Shown here: in pieces, positions 39,973 to 50,273 of the stretch
Layout of the letters: each line of letters begins with the position of its first letter
Position numbering within the stretch: the stretch's first letter is position 1
Assembly: GCA_023443455.1 (NCBI GenBank)
Contig: JAEZUE010000076.1
Location: 1 to 64,000, forward strand
Length of the DNA stretch: 64,000 bases
Source: Verrucomicrobiota bacterium
Lineage (GTDB): Bacteria > Verrucomicrobiota > Verrucomicrobiia > Opitutales > Opitutaceae
Reading direction: 5' to 3'
Program-made: the position numbers and the translations under genes
Notes under the pieces: model-generated
Seen by the model: only the letters and a program-made list of their open reading frames with translations
Database searches by the model: none
What the model was told of the DNA's origin: nothing

Positions 39973-41884
39973 AGTAGCTGCGGCCGTCGGAGTCCTCGTA
40001 GTAGTTGAGGTAGGCGCGGTTGGCGACCTGGGTGCCGCCGGGCGTGGGATAGTGGCCGGTGAAGAACCAGTCGCCGGTGTGCTCGGGCAGCGCGGCGTGG
40101 AGGTTCTCGATGGTCTGGTAGATGATCTCGACCTCGCCCTGCCAGGGGAGGTTCTTCGGGCGCACGAACTCGGCGATCTTGGCGGAGATCTCCTCGGCGG
40201 TGAACGGCTCGTAGATGCGGCGCACCTGGTTGACCTGCTCGCCGGCGGGCTTCTTCACCTCCTCGAGGCAGGCGCGGTAGACCTCGTCGATGAGCCCGCC
40301 CTGGCCGCGCTCCTTGAGCAGCGCGATGGCGGCCTCGAAGGCGATGAACTTGCCGAGCTCGCTCATGTCGATGCCGTAACAATCCGGATACCGGATCTGG
40401 GGGGCGGTGGAGACGATGGCGATCTTGCGCGGGTTGAGGCGGCTGAGCATGCGCAGGATCGAGCGGCGCAGGGTGGTGCCGCGCACGATCGAGTCGTCGA
40501 CGCACACGAGCACATCCTCGGGGCCGACGGTGCCGTAGCTCACGTCGTACACGTGGCTGGCGAGCTGGTTGCGCCACTTCTCCTGGCCGATGAAGGTGCG
40601 GATCTTGACGTCCTTGACCGCGACCTTCTCGGCGCGGGGCCAGTTGCGCAGGATGAGGTCGTCGATGAGCTGCTCGTCGAGGGTACCGCGGCGGGCGGCG
40701 TCGAGGATGGTGGCCTTGACCTGGTCGCGGCGGCGCACGCGCAACGCCTCGAGCAGCCCGTAGTAGGCGACCTCGGCGGTGTTGGGGATGAAGCCGAGCA
40801 CGGCGCGGCCGAAATCGCCGTCGATCGAGCGCATGACCTGGTCGGTCAACTTGGCGCCGAGGGCCTTGCGCTCGCGGTAGATCTCGGGGTCGTTGCCTCG
40901 GGAGAAATAGATGCGTTCGAAGGAGCAGGAACGGCGGGCGAGCGGTTCGCGTACGAGCACTTCGGAGACGGTGCCGGACTTCTTCACGACGACGGCGTGG
41001 CCGGGGGCGATCTCGCGGACGTCGGCGGCCTCCTTGTCGAAAACGGTCATGAGGGCGACGCGCTCGCTGGCGACGGCGACGACCTCGTCGTCCTGGAACC
41101 AGAACGCGGGGCGGATGCCGGCGGGGTCGCGCACGACGAAGGAGTCGCCGTTGCCGATCATGCCGGCGAGGGCGTAGCCGCCGTCCCAGCGCGCGGCGGC
41201 GTTGCGCAGGACCTTGGCGACGTCGAGGCGTTCGCTGATCTGCTCGGAGATCTCGCGGCCGGGGAGCTTGCGGGAGCGCAGCTCGCGGTAGAGGTCCTCG
41301 TGTTCCTCGTCGAGGTAGAAGCCGATGAGCTCGAGAAGCGCCTGAGTGTCGGTGGCGAAGATGGGGTGGGCACCCATGCCGACGAGCTGGTCGTTGAGCT
41401 CGACGGTGTTGGTCATGTTGAAGTTGCCCGCGAGCATGAGGTTGCGGGTCGGCCACGGGCTCTTGCGGAAGAACGGGTGGCAGGCGCTGATGGAGTAGCC
41501 GCCGGAGGTGCCGTAGCGGAGGTGCCCGAGGTAGGCCTCGGCGCCGAAGTCGAAGTGCTGTTTGGCGGTCTCGGCGAATTCCGGGTGGATGACGCCGGCG
41601 TCGACCTTCGACTGGTACTGGCCGAGCAGGGTTCGGAAGATCTTGTCGAGGGGGTTGGTCTTGATGTTCCGCTCGCGGAACATGAAGGGCAGGCCGTTGG
41701 GCACATCGAGCTTGAGGGCGGCCACGCCGGCGCCGTCCTGCCCGCGGTTGTGCTGCTTCTCCATCATGAGGAACAGCTTGAAGAAGCCCCACAGCGGAGT
41801 GCCGTACTTCTCCTGGTAATAGGAGAGCGGTTTGAGCAGGCGGATCATGGTGATACCGCACTCGTGTTTGACAGGGTCGCTCAT
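39971..41884 (-). CDS. purF: amidophosphoribosyltransferase-family protein (long PurF)
   Basis: The 637-residue product has an N-terminal class-II glutamine amidotransferase domain whose nucleophile Cys follows a short leader 'M-S-D-P-V-K-H-E-C-G-I', and a C-terminal phosphoribosyltransferase domain with 'V-L-V-C-V-D-D-S-I-V-R-G-T-T'. Typical PurF is about 500 residues; this form is some 130 residues longer, as in a PurF-like group I associate with Bacteroidetes and Verrucomicrobia. The first step of purine synthesis is the likely activity. The start M-S-D-P-V-K at 41884 is chosen; purM follows. Confidence 0.87.
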   Translation of the reverse strand: MSDPVKHECGITMIRLLKPLSYYQEKYGTPLWGFFKLFLMMEKQHNRGQDGAGVAALKLDVPNGLPFMFRERNIKTNPLDKIFRTLLGQYQSKVDAGVIHPEFAETAKQHFDFGAEAYLGHLRYGTSGGYSISACHPFFRKSPWPTRNLMLAGNFNMTNTVELNDQLVGMGAHPIFATDTQALLELIGFYLDEEHEDLYRELRSRKLPGREISEQISERLDVAKVLRNAAARWDGGYALAGMIGNGDSFVVRDPAGIRPAFWFQDDEVVAVASERVALMTVFDKEAADVREIAPGHAVVVKKSGTVSEVLVREPLARRSCSFERIYFSRGNDPEIYRERKALGAKLTDQVMRSIDGDFGRAVLGFIPNTAEVAYYGLLEALRVRRRDQVKATILDAARRGTLDEQLIDDLILRNWPRAEKVAVKDVKIRTFIGQEKWRNQLASHVYDVSYGTVGPEDVLVCVDDSIVRGTTLRRSILRMLSRLNPRKIAIVSTAPQIRYPDCYGIDMSELGKFIAFEAAIALLKERGQGGLIDEVYRACLEEVKKPAGEQVNQVRRIYEPFTAEEISAKIAEFVRPKNLPWQGEVEIIYQTIENLHAALPEHTGDWFFTGHYPTPGGTQVANRAYLNYYEDSDGRSY

Positions 41885-41909
41885 GGCGAGAGGGCTCCAG
41901 TCGACAGAC

Positions 41910-41933
41910 GGGCGAACATCACCGCGTGTTCGC
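41910..41933. other. inverted repeat in the purF leader
   Basis: GGCGAACA and TGTTCGCC, separated by eight bases, lie 25-50 bases before the purF start. A TTGACC box occurs on the minus strand at 42069-42064. The region 41885-42167 holds no gene. Confidence 0.35.
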
Positions 41934-42167
41934 CATGGCCGCAAGGCAGGTGCGGCCAAGGGGCGCAACCCCGGGAAGGGGCGGCGCGTTGTGCTGTTGA
42001 TGGTCGTGGTCGGTGGGCATCACGGCGCTTGAGACCGAGCCATGACGGGCCGCCCGGGGGATGGGTCAAGGGAATTTCCGGAACGGCGCGGACTCGGCGG
42101 CCCCGGCGGCCACCGTCTCGCCGCCACGAACCTCGATCACGCGAAAACCACCCGACCCCGCCCGCCC

Positions 42168-42674
42168 CTACTCCGCCGACGGCGCACCCTCGGCGAACAC
42201 CCCGGGATACATGCGCTGAAGGCGCACCCGGAGCAGTTCGGGCAACTGCTCGGTCGGGATGTTGTAGAGCTGGGCGCCGGCGCGAAAACTCACGCTGGTG
42301 GGCTGCACGGAGACGACCACGGCGCCGTTGATCGTCGAGCCGTTGTCCAGGAAGATGGCTTCGACGATCTCGCCGGGCTTCACCGGGGAGTCGAGCAACG
42401 CGGCATACGCCGCCTGCTCACGGGCGAGGCGCGCGGCCTCGGCGTCGGCCGCCTGTTGCAGCCGCGCCGCTTCGGCGGCGACGGCTTCGGCGGCGGCCAC
42501 CAGCCGGGCTTGTTCGGCGACGCGTTCGCGCTCGAGCTGCCGCGCCTCGGCCCGGTCGGTCATCTGCAGCCGGGCGGACTCGGCCAACGGGGCAAGGTGG
42601 TGGTCGATCCGCCAGAGGAGGACCACCAAAGCGGTCAAAAGAAACAGGGCGAAGGCCGTGGCGAAGTTTTTCAT
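42168..42674 (-). CDS. small membrane-anchored coiled-coil protein
   Basis: The 168-residue product has one N-terminal membrane segment (residues 5-20), then a long Ala/Glu/Arg-rich helix (about 25-100) that reads as a coiled coil, and a short C-terminal domain ('V-V-S-V-Q-P-T-S-V-S-F-R-A-G-A-Q-L-Y-N-I-P'). No family was recognised. It stands alone between the purF-purM operon and the histidine kinase gene. The start M-K-N-F-A-T at 42674 begins the membrane segment. Confidence 0.65.
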   Translation of the reverse strand: MKNFATAFALFLLTALVVLLWRIDHHLAPLAESARLQMTDRAEARQLERERVAEQARLVAAAEAVAAEAARLQQAADAEAARLAREQAAYAALLDSPVKPGEIVEAIFLDNGSTINGAVVVSVQPTSVSFRAGAQLYNIPTEQLPELLRVRLQRMYPGVFAEGAPSAE

Positions 42675-42793
42675 CGGGGATGGTCGCGCGCAGCCAACCT
42701 GGGTCGCCGGGGTTTGGCAAGGATCGCAGCACCCGATCGCCTCCGGTGCGACGATACAGGTGCCGCCCACCTACGAGCGCCCGGGCCCGGGGC

Positions 42794-45298
42794 TCAAGTC
42801 TTGGCGCCCGGCTGGCCACGCACCCCGGCCCGGGCGAGCGCGGCGAGCAGCTCGCCCCGGGTGAAGGGTTTCTGCACGAAGCCGGACAACCCCAGCCCCT
42901 CGAATCGATCGAGCACATGGTCGGCGGCAAAGCCACTCATCAACAACACCGGGATGTCGGCCTTGCGTTCGCGCAGCCGCTTGAACGTCTCGAAACCGTC
43001 GAGCCGCGGCATCGTGTAGTCGAGCAACACCGCCGACACCCCCGCCCCATTCTCGCCGAAAAGCTCGAGGGCATGAAATCCATCCACCGCCGCCCGCGCC
43101 GCCAAGCCCGTGCCGTCGAGCAGGTCCGAGGTGACCTGGCGCACCGTGCTCTCGTCGTCGACCACGAGCACCACCCCTTCGGTGGGCGGCCCCTCGACGA
43201 GTTTCGGGGCCACCAACTCCTCCGAACGCGCTTCCTCTGGCGGGGCCACAGGGAAGACGACGCGGAACGTCGAGCCCTGGCCCAAGCGGCTGCCGACCCG
43301 CACCGCCCCCTGGTGGGCGCGCATGACTCCGGCCACCGCCGGCAGGCCCAGCCCACGGCCGACGAATTTCGTCGAGAAGAACGGATCGAAGATCTTCGCC
43401 AGATGCTCCTCCGCGATGCCCAGGCCGGTATCCTCGACCTCGAGAAACACATATTCCCCGTCGGGCAGCTGGGGCGCGAGGTAGGCACCGGCCAACCACG
43501 TGCGGTCGACCCCCATCGTGCCCGTGCGCACCGCCACCCGCCCCCCCTTCTCAGGAATGGCCTCGACGGCGTTGAGCACGAGGTTGAGCAGGATCTGCCG
43601 CAACTGGAGTGCATCGGCCTTGATCGGCGGCAGCTGCTTGGCCGGATGGAAGGAGACCTCCGCGTGGGGCGGCACCGAGCTCTGGGCCAGCAACAGCGTG
43701 TTGGCCACGATCTCGTTGAGCTCCACGGACCGCACCGCGAAACGGCCCTTGCCCGAATAGGCCAACATCTGCCGGCACAGCTGCGCCGCCCGCTCCGCCG
43801 CCGACTCGATGCGGCGCAGGCCCGCGTGCATCGGGTTGTCCTCCGACAACTGCGCGCGCAGCAGGGAAGCGTTGCCGAGCACGCCGGTGAGCAGGTTGTT
43901 GAAATCGTGCGCGATGCCGCCGGCGAGCAGCCCCAGGCTCTCGAGCTTCTGCGTCTCGAGGAGCTTGCGCTGCATGTTCGCGTGCTCGTCCTCGTGGCGT
44001 TTGCGGTCGGAGAGATCGAACAGCGTGCCGAGCAGCAGCTCCGGCAGGGCACGGCCCGAGCGCAGCGCCGCACAAGTCACCGTGACATGGCGCAACTTCC
44101 CGTCGGCCCCGATGACACGCAGCTCCCAGGTCTCCGGCTGGCAACGTTGCCGCACGCTCCGGATCCGCTCGTCGAACTCGCCGAGGTCGTCCGGGTGCAC
44201 CCGCGTCCGAAGCGAATCGATACGGGGCTCGAAACGCTCCGAGGTTTCGCCGAGCAGGCGCAGGCCGCCCTCCGAGAGCCGGAACAGGCCCGTGCGCAGT
44301 TCCCAGGACCACACCCCGAAATCGCCGATGCGCTGGGCCTCGGTGATCTGCCATTCGCTCTGGCGCAGCCGGGCGAGCACCTTCTCGCGCTCGACGTTGA
44401 AAGCCGCCAGCACCAGCGAAGTCGTCGCCACCACCACGATATAGATCAGCAGCAGGCCGTAGGCACCCGCCGGCGGATTGCTCACGAACGGCCCCAACCC
44501 CAGCGCCGCACCCGAGACCGCGAGCGCGCTGAGCAGCAGCAGCGAGAGCGCCGCCCCGCCGATCGCGAAGCGCCAGGCGATCCAAACCACCAGCGGCAAC
44601 GGCAGCACCAGCAGCGCGGGATGCGCCAGCCCCCACCGCCCGCCCCAGACCAGCACGGTCCCGCCCACCCCCACCAGCAGCAGCGCCGAAAGGATCAGCT
44701 CGCGCAGCCTCGCCGGCGCACGGGCGCTCGGCACCATCCGGTACGCCGCGATGAACAGGGGCCCGAGCACCAGGCCGCCGGTGAAGTTTCCGCCCCACCA
44801 CGTCAGCCAAGCCGGGAAGAAGCTGGAGGCCGCCAGCGAACCGTCGAGCCACAGCGAGCCCGCCCCGAACAGGGCGGAAAGCGGAGTGCCCACCATCCCC
44901 AGCAGTACGATGAAACCGAAGACATGCCGCGGATGCTCGAACTCCCCGCGAAAACCGAACAGCGAGCGCAACAACGCCACCGTGGTGAACGCCTCGAGCG
45001 TGTTGCCCAGCGCCATCAACGCCGCCGCCCCCGGCGGCGCCTCGGCCGACAACGACCCCAGCAGCGACCCCAGCGCCACGCCAGGCCACAGACGCAGCCC
45101 CCCCACCATCAAAGCCCCCACCGCCAGACCCGACGGCGGCCAGATCGGCGAGATGTTCGCGGTGATTGTCGAAAACTCCAGGCCGACCTGGGCCAGAAGG
45201 AAATAGCCGCAGGCCACCAGCAGGGCACGGGCCCACACCGGCCAGCCGCGCGGGTCGCTCAACCACTTCCGCGAGGAGGAGTACTCCGGATTCGCCAT
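42794..45298 (-). CDS. hybrid sensor histidine kinase with MASE1 domain
   Basis: The 834-residue product has a MASE1-type membrane sensor of about eight helices (residues about 20-310, beginning 'L-E-F-S-T-I-T-A-N-I-S-P-I-W-P-P-S-G'), a PAS domain (about 320-440), a histidine-kinase core with phospho-acceptor His in 'G-G-I-A-H-D-F-N-N-L-L' and ATPase motifs ('N-A-V-E-A', 'D-T-G-L-G-I', 'G-L-G-L'), and a C-terminal receiver domain with phospho-acceptor Asp in 'V-L-L-D-Y-T-M-P'. No partner regulator is encoded nearby. The start is taken at M-A-N-P-E-Y; an alternative lies four codons upstream. Confidence 0.9.
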   Translation of the reverse strand: MANPEYSSSRKWLSDPRGWPVWARALLVACGYFLLAQVGLEFSTITANISPIWPPSGLAVGALMVGGLRLWPGVALGSLLGSLSAEAPPGAAALMALGNTLEAFTTVALLRSLFGFRGEFEHPRHVFGFIVLLGMVGTPLSALFGAGSLWLDGSLAASSFFPAWLTWWGGNFTGGLVLGPLFIAAYRMVPSARAPARLRELILSALLLVGVGGTVLVWGGRWGLAHPALLVLPLPLVVWIAWRFAIGGAALSLLLLSALAVSGAALGLGPFVSNPPAGAYGLLLIYIVVVATTSLVLAAFNVEREKVLARLRQSEWQITEAQRIGDFGVWSWELRTGLFRLSEGGLRLLGETSERFEPRIDSLRTRVHPDDLGEFDERIRSVRQRCQPETWELRVIGADGKLRHVTVTCAALRSGRALPELLLGTLFDLSDRKRHEDEHANMQRKLLETQKLESLGLLAGGIAHDFNNLLTGVLGNASLLRAQLSEDNPMHAGLRRIESAAERAAQLCRQMLAYSGKGRFAVRSVELNEIVANTLLLAQSSVPPHAEVSFHPAKQLPPIKADALQLRQILLNLVLNAVEAIPEKGGRVAVRTGTMGVDRTWLAGAYLAPQLPDGEYVFLEVEDTGLGIAEEHLAKIFDPFFSTKFVGRGLGLPAVAGVMRAHQGAVRVGSRLGQGSTFRVVFPVAPPEEARSEELVAPKLVEGPPTEGVVLVVDDESTVRQVTSDLLDGTGLAARAAVDGFHALELFGENGAGVSAVLLDYTMPRLDGFETFKRLRERKADIPVLLMSGFAADHVLDRFEGLGLSGFVQKPFTRGELLAALARAGVRGQPGAKT

Positions 45299-45503
45299 CG
45301 GCCGCAGCATGCAGCGCCCGCCCGGGAATGCAAAACGGGAAAACACCCCGCCGCCCCGCACCGCCCCCTGGCCCCACCGCCCACGCAAGAAATTCTGGAC
45401 ACGCCCCCGTCCGTCCTTATCCGAAAAAACTCCCTCCTGCGGCACGCGGAACTTTTCGCCGCCGCACGTGTTCTCCCAAGCCTTCCTGTCAACCCTGCTT
45501 CCC

Positions 45504-46236
<733 letters not shown>

Positions 46237-46238
<2 letters not shown>

Positions 46239-46257
46239 CCACCAACCACCGACAACC
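46237..46257 (+). repeat. heptanucleotide array (3 units) between ABC ATPase and permease genes
   Basis: AACCACC, AACCACC, GACAACC directly follow the ATPase stop codon, and CACCGCC, CACCACC (46284-46297) follow a hairpin-forming segment. Same family of seven-base repeats as elsewhere in this window. Confidence 0.6.
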
Positions 46258-46319
46258 CTGCTTCGCCCAGGCTTCGCAGGGCACACCGCCCACCACCCAC
46301 CTTTCCTCCGTTCACCGCC

Positions 46320-48929
46320 ATGGTCACCGCGATCTTCAAACGCGAATTCGCCGGCTACTTCCGCACCCCGCTGGCGTACGTCGTGCTCGCCGTCTTCCTC
46401 GTGCTCGCCAGCGCCGCCTGCTTCTTCATCGGGCGCTTCTTCGACACCGACACCGCCTCGCTCGAGCCCTTCTTCACCTACCTGCCCTGGCTCTTCCTCT
46501 TCCTCGTGCCCGCCGTCGGCATGCGCCTCTGGGCCGAGGAGCGCCGCGCCGGCACCATCGAACTGCTCTTCACCCTCCCGCTCACGCCCATCCAGGCCGT
46601 GCTCGGGAAATTCCTCGCCGGCTGGCTCTTCCTCGCCCTCGCCGTCGCGCTCACCTTCCCGCTCGCCCTCACCGTCGGCTACCTCGGCTCGCCCGATTGG
46701 GGCGTCGTGCTCGGCAGCTACCTCGGCGGCATCCTGCTCGCCGGCGCCTGCCTTGCGATCGCCTCGTTGATGTCGGCGCTGACGCGCAACCAGGTCATCG
46801 CCTTCGTCCTGGGCTTCTTCGTCTGCCTCGGCTTCGTGCTCGTCGGCTTCAGCCTCTTCTCCGACCTGCTCGCCGGTGCCGGCCTGCCCGTGCCGCTGGT
46901 CGATGCCATCGGCAACTTCGGTTTCATTCCCCACTACCAATCGATCACGCGCGGCCTGCTCGACCTGCGCAGCCTCGTCTACTTCCTCTCGCTCACCGGC
47001 TTCGCCTTGTTCCTCAATGTCGTCGCCCTCGAGCGCCGTTCCGGCCGCAAGAGCCTGGAGATCCTGCTCTTGGTCTCCGCCCTCGTCCTGGTCAACTACC
47101 TCGCCTCCGCCGCGCACCTGCGCTTCGACCTCACCGCCGAGAAGACCTACACGCTCTCCGCCGGCACCCGCTCGCTCGTCGCCAAGATCGAGGAGCCCGT
47201 CACGCTCCAGTTCTACTTCAGCCGCTCGCTCAAGAATCTGCCCGTGCTGTTCAAGAACTACGCCACCCGCGTCGAGGAGCTGCTGCGGCAGTACGCCGCG
47301 GCCTCGGGCGGCAAGGTCAAGCTGGTCGTCACCGACCCCAAGCCCGACACCCCCGAGGAGGAGGCCGCCACGCGCGCCCGCCTCACCGGCCAGCCGCTCG
47401 GCGACGGCTCCAGCGTCTTCCTCGGCCTCGTCGCCACCCAGGCCGACCAGCAGAAGTCGATCGCCTTCCTCACCCCGGCCCGCGAACAGTTCCTTGAATA
47501 CGACATCTCCAAGCTGCTCCACTCCGTGCAGCTCTTCAACAAGCCGAAGCTCGGCCTGCTCACCAGCCTGCCGCTGCGCGCCCCGGCCTTCCAGATGCCG
47601 GGCATGCCCCAGCCGCCGCAACAAGGCCAGGTCGTCGCACAGGAATGGGAACAGGGCTTCGACCTCGTCGAGGTCCAACCCTCCGCCACCGAGCTGCCCG
47701 CCGACCTCGACGCCCTCGCCGTCATCCACCCCGAGGGCCTTTCCGAGCAGCTTCTGTTCGCGATCGACCAATACGTGCTCGCCGGCAAGCCCCTCCTCCT
47801 CGCCCTCGACCCGTCGTCGCGCCACTTCGCCGCCCAGGGCCGCCAGATGCAGATGTACGGTGGCCAGCCGCAGAACACCTCCTCCGACCTGCCCCGCCTG
47901 CTCGCCGCGTGGGGCGTCGGCTACGACAGCCGCAAGGTCGTCGGCGACCTCGAACACGCCTACCTCGCGCAGACCCAGAACGGCACCGCCTCCTTCCCGC
48001 CCTGGCTCCTGCTCGGACCCGACAACTCCGCCGCCGACTTCCTCCCCATCAGCAGCGTCAACGACCTCCTGCTCCTCGAGGCCGGCGCGTTCACCCTCAA
48101 CCCGCCCGCCGGGCTCGAGGCCAAAGCGGTGCTCGAGTCCGGCACCCGCAGCAGCCTGCTCGACGCCATGCTCCTGCAGTTCGGCGGCGCCTCCGAGGTC
48201 GCCAAACAGGTGAAGCCCGACGGCTCCAAACAGGTCCTCGCCGCCCTCCTCCGCGGCACCTTCCCCACCGCCTTCCCCGACGGCGCTCCGCCGGCGGCCG
48301 AACCGGCCGACGATGGAAAGTCCGCCGGCGCGAAACCGGCGGGCACGGGCCCGAAGCCCCCCGCCCTCGCGAAGTCCGCCCAGCCCGGCACCGTCTTCCT
48401 CGTCGCCGACACCGATTGGCTGCTCGACGAGGCCTCGCTCGATCCGCGCTACCTGCGCGCCGGCATCGCGTATCCGATCAATGGCAACCTCTCCTTCGGC
48501 ACCGGCCTGGTCGACTTCCTCGGCGGCAGCCGCGACCTGATCGGCCTGCGCAGCAAGGGCACCGCCCAGCGCCCCTTCGAGGTCGTCCGCCGCATGCAGC
48601 TCGCCGCCCAGGTCGAGTATCAGGATCGCCTCGACCAGCTCGAGGGCCGGCTGCAGGCCGTGCAGCAGCGCCTCTCCGACCTGCTCCAGAACCAGAAGGA
48701 CCAGACCCGCCTCGTCGCCACCCCGGAGATGCAGGCCGAGATCGAGAACTTCCGCGCCGAGGAGGCGCGCATGCGCTCCGAACGCCGCTCGATCCGCCGC
48801 GCCCTCAACGAAGGCATCGAGAAGCTCCAGAACACCCTCATCGGCCTGAACCTGCTCGCCATGCCCGGCGCGATCGCCGTCGCCGGCATCTGGTTCTTCC
48901 GCCGCCGCCACCGGCGCGTTCGCCTCTGA
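46320..48929 (+). CDS. fused ABC-2 permease (GldF-like) and GldG-like protein
   Basis: The 869-residue product fuses an ABC-2 permease of six hydrophobic segments (residues 1-240, 'G-Y-F-R-T-P-L-A-Y-V-V-L-A-V-F') to a GldG-like periplasmic domain: 'R-F-D-L-T-A-E-K-T-Y-T-L-S-A-G-T', 'V-T-L-Q-F-Y-F-S-R-S-L' and a C-terminal membrane anchor preceded by a coiled coil (about 760-835). In Flavobacterium GldF and GldG are separate proteins; here they form one. It follows the ATPase gene and precedes a DUF4340 gene, indicating a three-gene exporter operon. Confidence 0.9.
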   Translation: MVTAIFKREFAGYFRTPLAYVVLAVFLVLASAACFFIGRFFDTDTASLEPFFTYLPWLFLFLVPAVGMRLWAEERRAGTIELLFTLPLTPIQAVLGKFLAGWLFLALAVALTFPLALTVGYLGSPDWGVVLGSYLGGILLAGACLAIASLMSALTRNQVIAFVLGFFVCLGFVLVGFSLFSDLLAGAGLPVPLVDAIGNFGFIPHYQSITRGLLDLRSLVYFLSLTGFALFLNVVALERRSGRKSLEILLLVSALVLVNYLASAAHLRFDLTAEKTYTLSAGTRSLVAKIEEPVTLQFYFSRSLKNLPVLFKNYATRVEELLRQYAAASGGKVKLVVTDPKPDTPEEEAATRARLTGQPLGDGSSVFLGLVATQADQQKSIAFLTPAREQFLEYDISKLLHSVQLFNKPKLGLLTSLPLRAPAFQMPGMPQPPQQGQVVAQEWEQGFDLVEVQPSATELPADLDALAVIHPEGLSEQLLFAIDQYVLAGKPLLLALDPSSRHFAAQGRQMQMYGGQPQNTSSDLPRLLAAWGVGYDSRKVVGDLEHAYLAQTQNGTASFPPWLLLGPDNSAADFLPISSVNDLLLLEAGAFTLNPPAGLEAKAVLESGTRSSLLDAMLLQFGGASEVAKQVKPDGSKQVLAALLRGTFPTAFPDGAPPAAEPADDGKSAGAKPAGTGPKPPALAKSAQPGTVFLVADTDWLLDEASLDPRYLRAGIAYPINGNLSFGTGLVDFLGGSRDLIGLRSKGTAQRPFEVVRRMQLAAQVEYQDRLDQLEGRLQAVQQRLSDLLQNQKDQTRLVATPEMQAEIENFRAEEARMRSERRSIRRALNEGIEKLQNTLIGLNLLAMPGAIAVAGIWFFRRRHRRVRL

Positions 48930-48942
48930 TGGACCGCAAGGC

Positions 48943-48965
48943 CAGGTCGCCGACCTGGCCTCCCC
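48943..48965 (+). other. hairpin between permease and DUF4340 genes
   Basis: AGGCCAGGT and ACCTGGCCT face each other around CGCCG. A very similar sequence lies in the tandem-repeat block near 1903-1923, suggesting a dispersed intergenic hairpin. Confidence 0.4.
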
Positions 48966-48985
48966 CCCGCCAACCTCCCTCGCCC

Positions 48986-50167
48986 ATGAAGCTCAAGCCC
49001 CTCTCCCTCCTCGTCGCCTCGCTCGGTGTTGTCGCCGGCTTCGTCTACTGGCAGAACCACCAACCCGTCGCCGACCCCGCCGCCGATCCGCGCGTCGGCC
49101 GACCGCTCGTCGCGCCCGACACCCTCGCCGCCCTCCGCGGCCTCCACCTCGTATCCAACAACCAGTCGATCACCCTCGCCGCCGATGCCGAGGGCCGCAA
49201 CTGGACCGTGCCCGACTACCACGGCCTGCCCGTCGACTTCGACAAACTCGTCGGCTTCGTCAACGCCCTGCGCGACGCCAAGGTCGCCCGCTTCGTCTCC
49301 GCCCGCCCCGACCGCCTCGAACGCCTCGGCTTCGCCGGCGACCGGGTCGAGCTGCGCGGCCCCGACGCCCAGCCCCTGCTCACCCTCCACCTCGGCAAGA
49401 ACGCCGAAACCGGCGGCCGTTTCCTCAAGCTCGACGACGAAGCGAAGGCCTACCTCGTCGACCTCTCCGCCTGGCTCGACACCACCGCGAAAAGCTGGGC
49501 CCGCAGCCAGTTGCTCGATGTGAAGGCCGCCGACATCGCCACCGTCGAACTGCGCTTCGCCGACGGCTCCAGCCTCGTCGCCACCCGCAATGCCGACGCC
49601 ACCGGCTGGACCGCCGAGAACTTGCCCGAGGGCAAGGAACTCGACGGCACCAAGCTCGACTCGCTCGTCTCGCAGCTCGCGTCGTTGCGATTCACCGACA
49701 CCGCCGAACCCACCGCACCCGACGCCGTCGCCGCGAAGGAGCACGCGCAGACGGTCGTCGTCACCACGAAGGACGGCACCGGCTACACCATCGCCCTCGG
49801 GCGTCGCCCGGCGCCGCCGACCGAGTTCTCCGCCATCCCGAAAACCGGCGAAACGCCCACGGCCCCGATCACCGCGACCACCCCGCCGATCACCATCGGC
49901 GAGGACGGCCAGCCGCAGGTGGTCGAGTTGCCGAAGACGGAGGCCGAGCTGGCCGCCGTGACACCCCCGCCCCCGGAGCCGCCCAAGCCCGGCCCGGTTT
50001 TCGCGTTCATCACCGGCAACCGAGAAGGTGATACGGTGAACGCGCTCATGCAGCGGCGCTCCTTCCAGATCGGCGAGTGGATCCTCTCCTCGCTCCCGAC
50101 CGACCGGGCGGCCGTGCTGCAGGACAAGCCGACGCCCCCCGCAAGTCCGGGCGGGGCGGGGAACTGA
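48986..50167 (+). CDS. DUF4340-domain protein (exporter operon)
   Basis: The 393-residue product has one N-terminal hydrophobic segment (residues 5-22) and a DUF4340 repeat region: 'W-T-V-P-D-Y-H-G-L-P-V-D-F-D-K-L-V' and 'W-T-A-E-N-L-P-E-G-K-E-L-D-G-T-K-L' are two copies of the same unit, each followed by 'V-N-A-L' or 'L-A-S-L' plus 'R-F'. DUF4340 proteins regularly follow gldG genes and belong to the same exporter. The C-terminus is Pro-rich. The gene begins 57 bp after the permease; a terminator follows. Confidence 0.87.
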   Translation: MKLKPLSLLVASLGVVAGFVYWQNHQPVADPAADPRVGRPLVAPDTLAALRGLHLVSNNQSITLAADAEGRNWTVPDYHGLPVDFDKLVGFVNALRDAKVARFVSARPDRLERLGFAGDRVELRGPDAQPLLTLHLGKNAETGGRFLKLDDEAKAYLVDLSAWLDTTAKSWARSQLLDVKAADIATVELRFADGSSLVATRNADATGWTAENLPEGKELDGTKLDSLVSQLASLRFTDTAEPTAPDAVAAKEHAQTVVVTTKDGTGYTIALGRRPAPPTEFSAIPKTGETPTAPITATTPPITIGEDGQPQVVELPKTEAELAAVTPPPPEPPKPGPVFAFITGNREGDTVNALMQRRSFQIGEWILSSLPTDRAAVLQDKPTPPASPGGAGN

Positions 50168-50183
50168 TCCCCACTTCACAACG

Positions 50184-50214
50184 AGGCCGCATCGTCCACG
50201 ATGCGGCCTTTTCT
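50184..50214 (+). terminator. rho-independent terminator of the exporter operon
   Basis: Perfect 11-bp stem AGGCCGCATCG/CGATGCGGCCT with loop TCCA, followed by TTTCTT on the plus strand. Confidence 0.88.
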
Positions 50215-50273
50215 TCGCCGCGACTTCAGCCGCGCCGGCTTGCACAAATTCCTGTCCCGAACAACCAACCGCC

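Noticed and set aside
41885..42167. Small open frames in the purF upstream region
   Set aside because: Short, overlapping on both strands, no similarity and no coding signature; treated as leader and promoter sequence.
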